A stretch of DNA of 15,366 bases from Puniceicoccaceae bacterium (GTDB lineage: Bacteria; Verrucomicrobiota; Verrucomicrobiae; Opitutales; Coraliomargaritaceae): positions 1 through 15,366 of the forward strand of contig CABXXS010000024.1 of assembly GCA_902516225.1 (NCBI GenBank), given 5' to 3'. Below the pieces are notes generated by a model. It was not told the origin of the DNA. It ran no database searches and was given only the letters and a program-made list of their open reading frames with translations. Both the position numbers and the translations under genes were made by a program. Below are positions 14,699 through 15,366 of this stretch, in pieces (positions within the stretch are counted from its first letter, which is position 1; each line of letters opens with the position of its first letter).

Positions 14699-15366
14699 AT
14701 GACAAAATATTTCGGTACAGATGGCATTCGAGGTACGTTCGGTGATCCTCTAATGTGTCCTGATTTTGCTTTTCGATTGGGCGGGGCTATTGGCAATTTT
14801 TTAAAAAGAGTACGACCAAAGAAGTCGCATTGCGTTATAATTGGAAGAGATACACGTTCGAGTGGCGTCGCGCTGTCCGATGCCTTGATTGCAGGTTTAA
14901 CCCGTCATGGGGTATGCATTTACTATGCAGATATTTTGCCTACGCCGGCAATAGCTAGATCCATTATAGATAAGCAGGCCGACTTCGGTATTATAGTGAC
15001 AGCATCTCACAATCCCTCCTGTGATAATGGAATAAAATTATTCGATTACCGTGGTTATAAATTAAGTAATAATGAGGAAACTCTCATTGAGTCCATCTTG
15101 GATAGAGAGGAGTCATCCACTACGGGTTCATCCACTAAAAATTTTCGTCCTATTGACGCATGCACATCATACATAAAGAACCTTCGATCTTTTATAAGCC
15201 CGAATTCTCTGAGTGATTGGCATATAGTACTAGATTTAGCGAATGGCGCTACCTTTGAGACTACACCCGCAGTATTTCTTAACTCAGGCGCATCGCTCCA
15301 TATAATTGGTAATCATCCTAATGGCGAGAATATTAATGACGGTTTTGGCAGTGAGTGCCCAGAGCT
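14699..15366 (+). CDS. glmM: phosphoglucosamine mutase, N-terminal part (3' end outside window)
   Basis: GlmM interconverts glucosamine-6-phosphate and glucosamine-1-phosphate, feeding UDP-GlcNAc for peptidoglycan and LPS, in the cytoplasm. About 222 residues are visible before the window edge. The N-terminal MTKYFGTDGIRGTFG is the hallmark opening of GlmM, as opposed to other hexose-phosphate mutases. IIGRDTRSSG (47-56) is followed by the active-site loop TASHNPSCDNGIKLF (101-115), in which S103 is the serine that carries the catalytic phosphate. Domain 2 begins near 180 (VLDLANGA, then HPNGENIN). The magnesium-binding DGDGDR loop would lie just beyond the edge. The ATG at 14699 starts exactly at the conserved N-terminus and has no Shine-Dalgarno sequence. 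It is close behind trpD, a pairing with no obvious metabolic link. Confidence 0.95.
   Translation, partial: MTKYFGTDGIRGTFGDPLMCPDFAFRLGGAIGNFLKRVRPKKSHCVIIGRDTRSSGVALSDALIAGLTRHGVCIYYADILPTPAIARSIIDKQADFGIIVTASHNPSCDNGIKLFDYRGYKLSNNEETLIESILDREESSTTGSSTKNFRPIDACTSYIKNLRSFISPNSLSDWHIVLDLANGATFETTPAVFLNSGASLHIIGNHPNGENINDGFGSECPE

Overview
The window looks like a chromosomal segment from a Gram-negative bacterium. Outer-membrane and periplasmic exopolysaccharide export proteins are present, together with ordinary single-copy housekeeping genes. I see no transposase, integrase, phage gene, CRISPR array, rRNA or tRNA. The intergenic DNA is AT-rich, and almost no gene has a Shine-Dalgarno sequence. 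Gene style and protein flavour resemble marine Verrucomicrobiota (Opitutae-like), but that placement is an impression and not a proof.

Left part (1-6233), housekeeping: the 3' end of metG (methionyl-tRNA synthetase) is followed by purH (last two steps of IMP synthesis). A leftward pair then overlaps by one base: an RmlD-type SDR reductase and a short LipM/LplA-type lipoyl/octanoyl transferase. Divergent from that pair run hisC (histidinol-phosphate aminotransferase) and, one base after its stop, a CNNM/CorC-type membrane protein with DUF21, two CBS domains and a CorC_HlyC domain.

Central part (6238-12457), polysaccharide export module: a membrane-anchored TPR protein runs leftward. Across a 251-bp AT-rich divergent control region lie three rightward genes. 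They are a predicted 432-residue outer-membrane beta-barrel, a short 222-residue OPX (Wza-like) protein with no C-terminal membrane helix, and a 764-residue Wzc-like co-polymerase/BY-kinase. The kinase has a Gly/Tyr-repeat cytoplasmic N-terminus and a seven-tyrosine C-terminal tail. A short OPX protein beside a separate barrel fits a composite OPX/beta-barrel translocon, with the TPR protein as a possible periplasmic scaffold. No glycosyltransferase, flippase or polymerase is in view, so the sugar-assembly genes lie elsewhere or outside the window.

Right part (12477-15366): uppP (undecaprenyl-diphosphate phosphatase, leftward) is unusually long and recycles the lipid carrier used by cell-wall and polysaccharide assembly. 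It is followed by trpD (anthranilate phosphoribosyltransferase) and the 5' part of glmM (phosphoglucosamine mutase), which leads to UDP-GlcNAc.

The most interesting points are the composite export module and the tandem-repeat, Gly/Tyr-rich N-terminus of the BY-kinase, which has the structure of a length-variable tract. No gap between genes exceeds 300 bases.
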